From Aphelocoma coerulescens (lineage: Eukaryota > Chordata > Aves > Passeriformes > Corvidae): a stretch of DNA of 64,000 nt. Below are positions 21,402-34,250 of the stretch, one piece after another. Where the stretch lies: contig NC_091016.1 in assembly GCF_041296385.1 (NCBI RefSeq), positions 10,141,997 through 10,205,996 on the forward strand. Reading direction: 5' to 3'. Under the pieces are notes generated by a model. That model was not told where the DNA came from. It saw only the letters and a list, made by a program, of their open reading frames with translations, and ran no database searches. Position 1 is the stretch's first letter. Each line of letters starts with the position of its first letter. Position numbers and translations under genes: made by a program.

Positions 21402-22310
21402 AAAGGCAAAGGAGTGGTAGACAAAAGAAGGCCAGGAATCTGTAGGCAAAGCAGGGATTGGGAGGGGTAGGCAAAGGAAAGCAAGGCCATGTTGGAAAGG
21501 GGCACAAATGTCAAGAAGGGCAAGGGTTATGCAAGGCAGTGCAAGGCAAGGGAAGGGTAGGCAGGCCAAGGCAAGACAAGAGCATGGAGGGGTGGTGCAG
21601 AAAAGGTGATGATCGGATGGATAGGCCAGTCAAAGGTGGGTAGGTGTGGGTAGACTAGGCGAGGGAAAGAGGGGTAGCAGGGCAAGGCAAGTGTTGGCTT
21701 TGCAAAGCAAGGCAAGAGAGACTTAGGCAAGGCCAAGAGAGTCATAGGAGAAGCAGGCAAGACAAGACCAGGAAACAAGGGGTAAGAAAGTCAAGGTGGG
21801 AGATTGGTGAACAAGGCCATGCAATGGAGACATAGGAAGGGCAAGGGAGGTACACAGAGGTGTCTGTAAGGCAATGCAAGGCTGGGCTCTGCATGGCAAG
21901 GGATGATCAGGTATGGCAATGCCTTCATGTACCCCACTGTTTCAGGAGAATATGAGAGGTGGCCCAGGGGTGGTCAAAGCCAGCAAGACCCATCTGTCCT
22001 GGCAGCTTTCCTCCGGGAGTAATCCTTGGTTGTATTGGATATGGGACATGCAATCACCATTTTAGCCATAGACTCCTGGACAAGAATGAAAGTTCTTTTC
22101 CCTGGGAAGGAAAACACGTAGACCCACTGTTTCAGGTGCAGATGCAAGACAGAACAAGGAAGGACAAGGCACTCGAAGAACGCCTTCTTTCTGGACGCGT
22201 CCTTCTGGGTGTGCTCAAGCTGCGTGGGCTCGGCAGCACTGAAGGTGTAAGAACCTGTTTCTGGCCAGGCAGTGTGCTGCAGTGCAAGGGCTGCGCCTTA
22301 CTTTGTTGAA

Positions 22311-22482
22311 GCAGGCAGAGCATTCTCAGCTGAATCTGCTTGTTGAAGCAGCTCTGGGCTGGACATTTGCAAGTCGCTCCACTGAGCCCATGAAGCCGGT
22401 GCCCAGCTGCTTCGTTCTTCGCCTTCTGTGGTCCGGACAGGACTGAAGCGCAGCGATGGCTTGGAGCTTTGCCGCTCTTCAG
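22311..22482 (+). repeat. 172-bp direct repeat, copy 1 (unit 3)
   Basis: Copy-1 bases at the four diagnostic sites. Confidence 0.95.
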
Positions 22483-23036
22483 CGTGAACACTGCACGCAG
22501 CCACAGGCTGCTGTGCAGGGCTTTTCCTCAGCTCGACGTACAGTCATTCTCTTGCTGTTTCCCCGAGTCGAAAGTGTCCGTGTAGCTCTCTCGCTCAGCG
22601 AAAGGCGTCAGGAGAGAAACACTTGCTGGATGAGCTTTTCGCTGGCCAAGCCTTTCAACACAGCACCACCATTCGGGCAAAGGAGGAGGAGAAAGGAAAG
22701 AGCACCTTTTCGTCCCGGCACGTTCTTCTTTGCGAGACGCCTCTCCGCCTCTTCGCTCCCTGCAAGGCTGTAATGTGCGCGGTGGCACTTGGAAGCGAGA
22801 AGGCAGGTGCAGAGAGCACCGCGATCTGACGGCGCTGTGCCGGCTGGAAAGGAAAGAGGGCTGCCACTGGAATGCGGTGCAAATACAGGTTTGCACGCGT
22901 CGAGGGTAAGCGCCGGGTGAGCTTGCTGACCTAAAACCGTTCTCTGTGCCAGACACAGGCATTGAGAATCTTTCCGTTAAGAATCAGGCTGCCACGCAAA
23001 CAGAACGTGGTGCTGCCTAGCGCTGCGAGGGAAAGT

Positions 23037-23208
23037 GCAGGCAGAGCATTCTCGGCTGAATCTGCTTGTTGAAGCAGCTCTTGGCTGGACATTTGCAAGT
23101 CGCGCCACTGAGTCCATGAAGCCGGTGCCCAGCTGCTTCGTTCTTCGCCTTCTGTGGTCCGGACAGGACTGAAGCGCAGCGATGGCTTGGAGCTTTGCCG
23201 CTCTTCAG
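23037..23208 (+). repeat. 172-bp direct repeat, copy 2 (unit 3)
   Basis: Copy-2 bases at the four diagnostic sites. Confidence 0.95.
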
Positions 23209-24160
23209 ATTGTTTACTGCAGGCATCTACATTTTTCTGTGCACGGATTTTCCTCAGCTGGACATAGAATTATTTTCTTGCTGTTTTACAGTGTCCAGAC
23301 CATCTGTGTAGCTCTCGGTCAGGGAAATGCGTCAAGAGAGACGCCCTTGCTGGATGAGCTTTTCGCTGGCCAAGCCTTTCGACATCCCACCACAATTGGT
23401 CGAGGACGAGGAGAAAGGAGGGGTAACAGGGTAATATCTCTACAGTGCATCAGGTCATGTGAAATTTCTGCTGCTGCTGCCTAGTGCCCTTGCAGCTATC
23501 TGGGGAAGCAATTGCCCTTCCCTTCAGTCTCTGAGTTTCGGAGAACACGAATGCATGTAGGATGCAAGCGGAGGAGGGAAGTACAGAGTGCACCGGTGAG
23601 TTCGCTGTTGCTTACCTGGGGAGGGCGGAGGTGCAGCCCAGCACTGGCTTTGACGTCTACGGCCGTTCTCCAGGAGAGTAGCTGCTGGAGGCTGCCAAGG
23701 GAGCTGCGAGCACGAAAGTATAGCGGGCGTCTGTCTTAGAAGAAAGGCGCAGAGCCGCACTGTGATGCGCCCTTTCAGGAGGCTGCTTGGAGAAAGGGTG
23801 CTTTAGGAGGGCCTTCTGCTTTGACGCCTGCTCCTGGCTGAGCTCTAGCTGCAGGGACTCTGCAAGGCTGAACGACTAGGAAAGTGCCTATCTCCACGCT
23901 GTGGGATGAAGTGCTACGGCTCCGCGTTCCCTTTTGGAGACGCGAGGACTCCCTCAGCCGGCTTGGCTTGTGAACGAGCCTGCTGGACTTCTGCAACTCG
24001 GTGCACTGCACCTGCAAGCCCGGTGCTCTGCGGCTTCATTTTTCGCCTCACGTTATCCGCACGGAAGGGAAGCCCAGCGAGGGCACTGAACTTTGCCGCT
24101 TTTGCTCGTGCATGCTGCACGCACCCTCGGTGTAGCGTGCACGATTTCTTTCCACAGCTC

Positions 24161-24872
24161 TATAGGAGAAAGGCTCGCGAAGGGTGTCTGGACTTCAGGC
24201 GGCTCTCTTGAAAGCTGTGTATTGCATAGGCGAAGTTACAGCATTTCAGGGAGTGGGTATCCAGAGCCAGCCCTACAGCTGTCAGCTACAGCTGGTAGGC
24301 ATACCTGGAGCCGCTTTCTGTTCAAGTTAGAAAGCATTATGTATTTTTCTTTGCTGAGTATCTCAATACATAGCAACCAATAAGCACCATACAACAATAC
24401 CTTTACATTTGCCTGTAGCCTATCATGACTACTACCATTACCATATTATAGTCATTCTTATCCAATCACAAGAGTAAGTATGTTACAATTTAAGCTTACA
24501 GTGGAAAATTCTCAGACCTCTCTTCTTCTTGCTACATCGACATTTCTTGTTTGCCTGCGATAGCTCTCTTTTTGGTAAAAACATGTTTTCTATTTCCTTA
24601 TGGCCTTCTTGAGACTTATTTACTTGGTGAAAAACATGTGCTTGTTTGTACTCACATACCGGTGTCCTAATAAAAAACATCTCCTTCCAACTCAATCTCC
24701 AACCTTTGCCTTCTCAGTTATTCAGTGATCAGTGTTTCAGCAAAACACCTTTTACTCTCTATCAAAACTCGTTTCCATTTCTACCTCATGCTAAGTTTCT
24801 ACATTCAGAGATCTTTCTGTCAAGCCTACATAGCTGTGAAACTTTCTTACCAAACTTTCATCCTCTCCAACA
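24161..24872 (-). mobile_element. 712-bp LTR-like insertion, unit 3 copy
   Basis: AGCTC flanks at 24156-24160 and 24873-24877. Confidence 0.6.
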
Positions 24873-27764
24873 AGCTCGAGCTACAAGGACACCCTTTCAG
24901 TTTCGCTGAGTCCACGCTGCCCACGTAGCTGTCGCTGAGCGAAGTGTGCCAGGGGAGAAGCACTTGCTGGAAGAGTCTTTCAATGCGCACGGCTTTGAAG
25001 GCAGCACCACAATGTGGGTCACGAGAAGGGGTGAGGAGGAATGTGGTGTCGTCCTGGCACCTTTCTCCTGTGTGAGCTGTCTACCGAAGCTCTTTGCTCC
25101 TTGCGAGACGGCAGCGTGCGCCGGAGTACACTCGAGCCGAGGAGCGGGCAGACAGCATCGCCATCTGACGGGCGCTTTGCAGCTTGCCGCAGAAAGCGCT
25201 GCACTGCCGGGCACAGTGTTCCGGGCGAGAAGCAGAAGACCGTCCGCCTCCGGGGGAACGAAGGTACGGCGTGCTCGAAAAGGCGAAGAACGAAGCCGCG
25301 GAGCGCCGGGCTCGCGTGCTCGTTGTACGGGCTGCAAGACGAGCGTGGCTGCCACTCTCCTGCCTGCTGAATTGACGTTATAGCCTTGGGAAGGAGGAAG
25401 TTCCACGGCACTTTCCTGTGCTGCTGCTGCCTATTCCTCTTGTAGCTCTCTGTGGAAGCATTTGCGCTTCCCTTCAGTCTCCGTCTTTCCGAGAACACGA
25501 TGGTAGTAGCATGCAGCGGAGGAGGGAAGAACAGAGCGCACCGGTGAGTCTGGTGCCGCTTACGTGCGGAAGGCGAAGGTGCAGCCCAGCCCTGGCTTCT
25601 ACTTCTCGGGCCGTTCTCCAGGAAAGCAGCTGCTGGAGGCTGCCAAGGGAGCTGCGAGAGTGAAAGCAAGGTGGGCGTCTGTCTTAGAAGAAAGGCACAG
25701 AGCCACAGTGTCATTTGCGATTTCCGAAGGCTGGTTGGAGAGGCGTGCTTTAGGAAAGCCTTCTGCTTTGACGCCTGCTCCTGGCTGAGCTCTAGTTGCA
25801 GGGACTCTGCAAGGCTGAACAACTAGGAAAGTGCCTATGTCCACGCTGTGGGATGAAGCACTATAGCTGCGGCTTCCTTTCTGGAGCAAGCAAGAATGCT
25901 CTCAGCCGACTCTGCTTGTGAACGAGCCCTTGCTGGTCTTGGGCAATTTGGTGCACTGCACACGCAAGCCCAGTGCTCTGCAGCTAAATTGTTTGCCTTA
26001 AGTGGTCTGGACTGAAGAGAAGGCCAGCGATGGCAGTGAACTTTGCTGCTTTTCCGCGTGCATGCTGCACCCACCAACGGTGCACCGTGCACGGTTTCTT
26101 TGCTCAGCTCGAGCTACAGCGACACCCTTTCGGTTTCGCTGAGTCCACGCTGCCCATGCAGCTCTCACTCAGCGAAGTGCGCCAGGGGAGAAGCACTTGC
26201 TGGAGAAGTCTTTCAATGTGCAAGGCTTTGAAGGCAGCACCCCAATCGGGACATGAGGAGGGCTGATGAAGAACGTGGTTCTTTCTTGGCAACTTTCTCC
26301 TGTGCGAGATGTCTACCGAAGCTCTTTGCTCCTTGCCAGACTGCAGTGTGCACCAGAGTACACTCTGGCCGAGAAGGAGAAGGCAGACAGCACCACCATC
26401 TGACGGGCCCTATGCAGGTTATGACAGAAAGCAGACTGCCCCTGGAAGGCACTGGCAGCTACGAGTTCCCCAAGTGTCAGGGGCAAATGCTGGGCGAGCT
26501 CGTCATCCTGGCACGGTTCTCTGTGCGAGAGCGACTTCTCAGCGGTCCTTCTCGTGGCCCCGATTGCGCTGCTGTGTTTTCAAAGTCCTGCACACTGAAA
26601 GACTCATCCAGCAAGTGCTTCTCCCCTTCAAGTTTCGCTGAGCGAGAGCTACCATGGGTAGTGTGGACGCCGCGAAACCGAAGGGGTCTCCCGCTAGCTC
26701 GAGCTGCGGAAAAACCGTGCACAGCACACTGACAAGCGGCAAAGCACAATGGCCTCGCTCGGCTTCTCTTCTGCCCAGACAACGAAAGGCGAAGAACGAA
26801 GCCTCAGAGCACCGGGCTTGTGCGTGCAGCATTGCAGAAAGCCCAGAGACGCCTATCGGGAATTTCGGTCCTTGCGAGAGAGTCTTGTGTGCCTCGTGGT
26901 GCTTCGAGCCGAGAAAGACCGGGCAGACAGCACCGCCACAGAGGGGGCGCTTTTGCACCTTGTAAAAGGCAAGAGGACTGCTCCTGGAAGGTGGTGCGAA
27001 TCCCTGTTGCCACTAGTGTCAGGAGCAAAGTGCTTGCAAGCTTATTGTCCTGGCACAGCTCTCTGCGGGAGACGTAGCCGAGAAGCTTTCCGCTTAGCTT
27101 GGGATGGCAAGAGGGACAGATTGTGCTGCTACGTAGCGCTGGGAAGGAGAGGTGCAGGGCCCAGGCGTGTTTGGGCAGAAGCAGTGCACTGGAGCGCTTG
27201 GCTGCCGACACAGCGTTCCGTGCGAGAAGCAGACCGCTGTTCGCCTCCGGGAGAATGAAGGTACGGCGTGCTCGAAAAGGCGAAGGACGAAGCCGCAGAG
27301 CACCGGGCTGGTGTGCGCGTCGTATGGGCTTGCAAGACGAAGGGTGGCTGCTGCACTCCTGCCTGCTGAATTGACGTTCTAGCATTCGGAAGGAGGACGC
27401 TCAAGGGCACTTGCTTGTGCCGCTGCCTCTTCCTCTTCCAGCTCTAGGTGGAAGTGATTGTGCTTCTTCTCAAGATTCTTGTGGAAACTCTTTTGTTGAA
27501 CTTTGGAGTGCAAAATCCTGGGAACTGAATGTTACATTCCATCTAGAACGAAAGTTTTATTCCTCAGTTTTTGTCAGGAACAGCTAGAATGGAAAACACA
27601 TCTTGGCTTTTTGCATTCCCTTCAGAGAATATTAACACTACGCAAATCGATGCCACGATCTATTCTGTCACCTAAATTTACTGTTTCAATCATGCACTCA
27701 TACGCTGCTCGTCTGAAATTTTCTGTCCAGATTCATTTGACCTCACGCATCTTCTGTTTTGCAG

Positions 27765-27816
27765 TACCAACAAGTCTTGCTACAGAAAGACATGCTAGAT
27801 CAGCAGCAGTGTTTAG
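27765..27816 (+). other. Exon-like stretch, unit 3 copy
   Basis: T replaces C three bases before the donor, making TAG|GTAGGC; still open in the same frame. Confidence 0.3.
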
Positions 27817-30800
27817 GTAGGCCTTTGGTACGGCAGTATCTGAACAGCACGCAACTCATACCTCAGCAATTCTCCCTGTGGCTCTGCTATGCGTGCTCTC
27901 GCATTTTTTCTCTCTCACTGAGCCTAAACTGTAGAACAAAAACATCCAGGAACTGCTGCCATGGGAATGCACAAAGACCAAAATCCCAGAGGTGGCCTGT
28001 ACATTTCCTTTGCAGCCCCTGAACCATATCAAACGCACTGCTGGTCTGTACTTTTCTTTCCAGTGACACATCACATTCAGTCGAGCGGATACTGCAGACA
28101 AACCGAATCACTTCCAGCTAGCGAGCTCCAATACGAAAATGTGGCCGCACAGGAAGCTTTCACTGGCCTTGCATGGTACAGTTGCAAACTTGCACTATGA
28201 CTGCAGTCAAATGGTACTCAGGGCTTTTACATTGCGTCTGTACACTGCACACACCCGACGGTGTTCTGTGCCTTCACTGTCAGTTTGGCTACCATCAAGT
28301 ACTTTCATGTTCCCAAGGTGCCTATTTGGCACAAAGAAAAAGATACCAGCCTTGCTGGACTGCGACTTCTTCTGCCAGTCTTTTACGTACACACTTCTCA
28401 CTGGGGCTATGCACCTTTCTTCTAAGCTGTGTGGAAAGTCACATTCTTTACACTCACAGATGCCAGTTTCCATCCTTAAAAGAGCCCGCAGCTCTGCCCA
28501 TGCAAGCAGTCTGAGAACCGAAGCCCGCTGGCAGCATTCAGCTTTGTCTCTTTTCAGAGCGTGTACTGCACACAGCACAGTATGCTGTGGGGGGTTTTCC
28601 TCCGTTATAAGTACAGTCATACTCTTTCTGTTCCACTAAGTCCACATCATCCATCTACCTCTCGCTCAGGGAAAGGCAGTAGGAGAGAGAAAAGCAGTTG
28701 CTGCATTGGTCTTTCCGAGTCCATGATTTTCAACAAACCGCCGCACTCTGGATGACAAGGGGGTGCAATGGGAGGGTCTGCTGTTCTTGCTCAAGCTGGC
28801 ACTTTCATGAGCTAATGTTTGTGTAGGATGTTCACAAGTTAGTATCTGGACTCTGCGAGAGTGAAAGACAGCGCTGGGGAGCTCACATTGCCCTCTGAGT
28901 GTGGTGCAAATAAGAGTTTGTACCTGGAAGGGGGAGATCAGTGAAATCTTTTTGTCCTGACACGGTTGATTTGAGAGCAGTGGTGTTTTCAACTTGGCTC
29001 TGCACTTTGGGTGGTTTATAGCTAGGTGAGGGGCCTTTCCTTCTTTTGCAAGTCCCCCCTGCCATGCTGGGGTTGTTCTTCTGAGTGCTGACAGCGCGCA
29101 GGTTAAAGTTAACTGCTCCTCATGGCGCCCAGCACCATTCATGTGGCAATAGTTTGTTCCTTTGCGGATCCTGGCTCTTCGAATGTCTTTTGATTTCGTC
29201 CGGAAGACACTTCCATGTGGAGACAGCAACAGGTTGCTGAATGGGCACCTTTTGTGACCAATATTTACACTTGATGAAATTAGTGCATCAGGATGGTGAT
29301 AGGCAACCAATGACCACTCAATTAACACTTACAATATTACTAACTTAAGCGAAACGAGGTTTTGCAAATGGCAATCTCTCCTTTGTACTGATACAGCCCT
29401 AATTTAATTTTCTTCAATGCACCAGCCTCAAGCACGGTGCTCTGCATGATTGCAAGTAAGAATTGCAAGATTGCAAGTAGGAACATTTAGTTGGAAAGGA
29501 AAGCTGATGGCACAGGTTCACATGACGCTGTTTCTATTCTTCAAAGTGAATGTGAAACCCACTCTAACTTATTATCCAAATAGGAGAGCACCAGGGAATG
29601 CTCATACTTTAAAGGTAGCAGGGAAAAGAGCTCAGAAGCTTGGCTCTTGCATTCCCTCTCTAACAGTTCAACAGCTCTAGCCCAGAGAACTGCCTACTAG
29701 GAAGAGCCATTAAATTCACATGCTCTTCTATGTGCACTTTCCTCCTCAGCTTTAAGTACCATCATAATCCTTCAGTCTCACAGAGTCAGGATGCAAACAG
29801 AATTTTATCAGGGGCTGCTAAAGTCAGCAGGATGCAAATTTGTTCAACAGCTTGGCTTTTTCATTCCTTCTCTAACAGTTCAACAGCTATAGCCCACAGA
29901 ACTGCCCATGAGGAAAAGCCATTAATTCGCTGAGAACACCCTACATGCAGATCCAAAACTGCTTTCTTTGCCAAAGAGAGAAACTATGAGCCCATCTCAG
30001 AAGAACTGGGATCTCCTCCTCCAAAATAGAAAACATCCAGGAACTGCTCCCATCCAATGTGCCAGAACACTGTTACTGGACATTACCTGCCCTGGTGTCT
30101 AAATCAGCTGCACACCAAGGATGAGCATAGCTGCTTGTCTTGGCTTACTGCCAAGAGTTCAGAAGACCACCTTTCAGAAGTGGAAACGACATGCCAAAAT
30201 TGACTTTTTCAGGAGACTGCCTTGAAAATAGGGCGTAGCAACTCCATACTTGTACAAATCAAGGCAGTGCTTCTACACCAAATATGCCAGGACAGAAAGT
30301 TGCTGCTGCCCTTTACCTCCACTAGGCAGCTTCTTATGTGCACCTGAAACACTGGGGCTAGGTGCTTTCCTTCCCATGGAAAAGCATTGTCATCCTCTCT
30401 GAGGAACTGGCGTGCTACCGCCAATATTGAATATATCTAAGAATTGCTCCTACACAAGAGGTGCCAGGAGAGAAATGTCTCAGTTGAGTTTACTTCCCCA
30501 TGGGACCTTATCATCTGCTCCACCAACACTGGGATTCAGACCTTTGCATTCCAAGGAAAGGCATTATGAGTCACTTGGCCTTGCGTTGCCTTCAGTACCA
30601 TTGCCTGGTTTTTCCTAGCCTACCCTTGCTTTGCCTTCCTTGGCTACGTCTCTCTTGCCTATGTCTCCCTTGCCCTGCCCTGCCCTGCCTATGATTTCCT
30701 TGCTTTGCCCTGCCTTGCCTTTTCTTCCATGCAGGCAAGGCAATGCAGTCAAAGCAAGTTTAGGCAATTCTAGTCAAGTCAAGGGAAAGTTAGGGAAAGC

Positions 30801-31181
30801 AAAGCAAGAGCAGTGAGCAGGCAGCAAAGTAGGGCCAATGAGTGCGAGGCAAGAGAAGGCCCAGAAGTTGTAGTTCGGAAGGCAGGGCATAGGAAGGTAA
30901 GTCCAGTGATGCAGAGGGCAGGCAAAGACAAGAAAGGCTAGGCAAGGAAAGGCCAGCCAAGAAAGGGGTAGGCAAATAAAAACAGGGAATGCTTACACAA
31001 AGCAATGTGAAGCAAGGAACAGCTAGGCAAGTCAAGGCAAGAACACAGAAAGGTCAGTGGAGTAAGGCAAGCAAGGGAGAGATAGGAGAAGCAAGTTAAA
31101 TCAAAGGAGAGGAAGACAAGACATGGAAGGCCAGGGAAGGAGGCAGTAGGCAGGGGCTGGTTATGAAAGGCAGTGCAAGGC

Positions 31182-31505
31182 TGTTGCTGTTGAGACGGTC
31201 ACGACACACATACACTCTCTGCCCCGAGCAATGGCAAAAAACCACTTGTATTATTTATGCATCTTCTCTTATGCACTTTTTTAGCTACATGTGCATGGAC
31301 TATTATTTTGCTATAATACAATACTATTGGTTGTCTATAGTGTACACACATTCTTTGCTAAACATCAGCCAGTATCGTCCCTTTTGCAGCTGTTACAACT
31401 TCTTTCTGTTGTTTATCTTCTTGCTTCTGCAATTCTCACGGGTACAAAATGATTGTATCAACGGAAATGTCTGTGAGGCCTTCAGACCAGCTGTTGGTTC
31501 CCACA
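31182..31505 (-). mobile_element. LTR-like insert, unit 4 copy
   Basis: Present in a short unit at the same site, so it is older than the 726-bp deletion or was inherited with it. Confidence 0.5.
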
Positions 31506-32414
31506 AAAGGCAAAGGAGTGGTAGACAAAAGAAGGCCAGGAATCTGTAGGCAAAGCAGGGATTGGGAGGGGTAGGCAAAGGAAAGCAAGGCCATGTTGGA
31601 AAGGGGCACAAATGTCAAGAAGGGCAAGGGTTATGCAAGGCAGTGCAAGGCAAGGGAAGGGTAGGCAGGCCAAGGCAAGACAAGAGCATGGAGGGGTGGT
31701 GCAGAAAAGGTGATGATCGGATGGATAGGCCAGTCAAAGGTGGGTAGGTGTGGGTAGACTAGGCGAGGGAAAGAGGGGTAGCAGGGCAAGGCAAGTGTTG
31801 GCTTTGCAAAGCAAGGCAAGAGAGACTTAGGCAAGGCCAAGAGAGTCATAGGAGAAGCAGGCAAGACAAGACCAGGAAACAAGGGGTAAGAAAGTCAAGG
31901 TGGGAGATTGGTGAACAAGGCCATGCAATGGAGACATAGGAAGGGCAAGGGAGGTACACAGAGGTGTCTGTAAGGCAATGCAAGGCTGGGCTCTGCATGG
32001 CAAGGGATGATCAGGTATGGCAATGCCTTCATGTACCCCACTGTTTCAGGAGAATATGAGAGGTGGCCCAGGGGTGGTCAAAGCCAGCAAGACCCATCTG
32101 TCCTGGCAGCTTTCCTCCGGGAGTAATCCTTGGTTGTATTGGATATGGGACATGCAATCACCATTTTAGCCATAGACTCCTGGACAAGAATGAAAGTTCT
32201 TTTCCCTGGGAAGGAAAACACGTAGACCCACTGTTTCAGGTGCAGATGCAAGACAGAACAAGGAAGGACAAGGCACTCGAAGAACGCCTTCTTTCTGGAC
32301 GCGTCCTTCTGGGTGTGCTCAAGCTGCGTGGGCTCGGCAGCACTGAAGGTGTAAGAACCTGTTTCTGGCCAGGCAGTGTGCTGCAGTGCAAGGGCTGCGC
32401 CTTACTTTGTTGAA

Positions 32415-32586
32415 GCAGGCAGAGCATTCTCAGCTGAATCTGCTTGTTGAAGCAGCTCTTGGCTGGACATTTGCAAGTCGCGCCACTGAGTCCATGAAGC
32501 CGGTGCCCAGCTGCTTCGTTCTTCGCCTTCTGTGGTCCGGACAGGACTGAAGCGCAGCGATGGCTTGGAGCTTTGCCGCTCTTCAG
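32415..32586 (+). repeat. Hybrid 172-bp repeat at deletion junction (unit 4)
   Basis: Only copy in this unit. It has the copy-1 base A at 32432 and copy-2 bases from 32460 (T) onward. The join therefore lies in the 27 identical bases 32433-32459. Confidence 0.95.
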
Positions 32587-33538
32587 ATTGTTTACTGCAG
32601 GCATCTACATTTTTCTGTGCACGGATTTTCCTCAGCTGGACATAGAATTATTTTCTTGCTGTTTTACAGTGTCCAGACCATCTGTGTAGCTCTCGGTCAG
32701 GGAAATGCGTCAAGAGAGACGCCCTTGCTGGATGAGCTTTTCGCTGGCCAAGCCTTTCGACATCCCACCACAATTGGTCGAGGACGAGGAGAAAGGAGGG
32801 GTAACAGGGTAATATCTCTGCAGTGCATCAGGTCATGTGAAATTTGTGCTGCTGCTGCCTAGTGCCCTTGCAGCTATCTGGGGAAGCAATTGCCCTTCCC
32901 TTCAGTCTCTGAGTTTCGGAGAACACGAATGCATGTAGGATGCAAGCGGAGGAGGGAAGTACAGAGTGCACCGGTGAGTTCGCTGTTGCTTACCTGGGGA
33001 GGGCGGAGGTGCAGCCCAGCACTGGCTTTGACGTCTACGGCCGTTCTCCAGGAGAGTAGCTGCTGGAGGCTGCCAAGGGAGCTGCGAGCACGAAAGTATA
33101 GCGGGCGTCTGTCTTAGAAGAAAGGCGCAGAGCCGCACTGTGATGCGCCCTTTCAGGAGGCTGCTTGGAGAAAGGGTGCTTTAGGAGGGCCTTCTGCTTT
33201 GACGCCTGCTCCTGGCTGAGCTCTAGCTGCAGGGACTCTGCAAGGCTGAACGACTAGGAAAGTGCCTATCTCCACGCTGTGGGATGAAGTGCTACGGCTC
33301 CGCGTTCCCTTTTGGAGACGCGAGGACTCCCTCAGCCGGCTTGGCTTGTGAACGAGCCTGCTGGACTTCTGCAACTCGGTGCACTGCACCTGCAAGCCCG
33401 GTGCTCTGCGGCTTCATTTTTCGCCTCACGTTATCCGCACGGAAGGGAAGCCCAGCGAGGGCACTGAACTTTGCCGCTTTTGCTCGTGCATGCTGCACGC
33501 ACCCTCGGTGTAGCGTGCACGATTTCTTTCCACAGCTC

Positions 33539-34250
33539 TATAGGAGAAAGGCTCGCGAAGGGTGTCTGGACTTCAGGCGGCTCTCTTGAAAGCTGTGTAT
33601 TGCATAGGCGAAGTTACAGCATTTCAGGGAGTGGGTATCCAGAGCCAGCCCTACAGCTGTCAGCTACAGCTGGTAGGCATACCTGGAGCCGCTTTCTGTT
33701 CAAGTTAGAAAGCATTATGTATTTTTCTTTGCTGAGTATCTCAATACATAGCAACCAATAAGCACCATACAACAATACCTTTACATTTGCCTGTAGCCTA
33801 TCATGACTACTACCATTACCATATTATAGTCATTCTTATCCAATCACAAGAGTAAGTATGTTACAATTTAAGCTTACAGTGGAAAATTCTCAGACCTCTC
33901 TTCTTCTTGCTACATCGACATTTCTTGTTTGCCTGCGATAGCTCTCTTTTTGGTAAAAACATGTTTTCTATTTCCTTATGGCCTTCTTGAGACTTATTTA
34001 CTTGGTGAAAAACATGTGCTTGTTTGTACTCACATACCGGTGTCCTAATAAAAAACATCTCCTTCCAACTCAATCTCCAACCTTTGCCTTCTCAGTTATT
34101 CAGTGATCAGTGTTTCAGCAAAACACCTTTTACTCTCTATCAAAACTCGTTTCCATTTCTACCTCATGCTAAGTTTCTACATTCAGAGATCTTTCTGTCA
34201 AGCCTACATAGCTGTGAAACTTTCTTACCAAACTTTCATCCTCTCCAACA
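33539..34250 (-). mobile_element. 712-bp LTR-like insertion, unit 4 copy
   Basis: AGCTC flanks at 33534-33538 and 34251-34255. Confidence 0.6.

Larger units (their letters stand above)
20209..30312 (+). repeat. Macrosatellite unit 3 (long type, 10,104 bp)
   Basis: Colinear with unit 1 at offset 20208. CCTTG/AAGGC block 20488-21920, GC-rich core 22311-27473, AT-richer part 27474-30312. It shares C at 23468 with unit 2. It shares T at 28006 and 28384 with units 4 and 6, and A at 29525 with unit 6 only. These variant groupings overlap, so no single branching history explains this unit. Confidence 0.97.
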
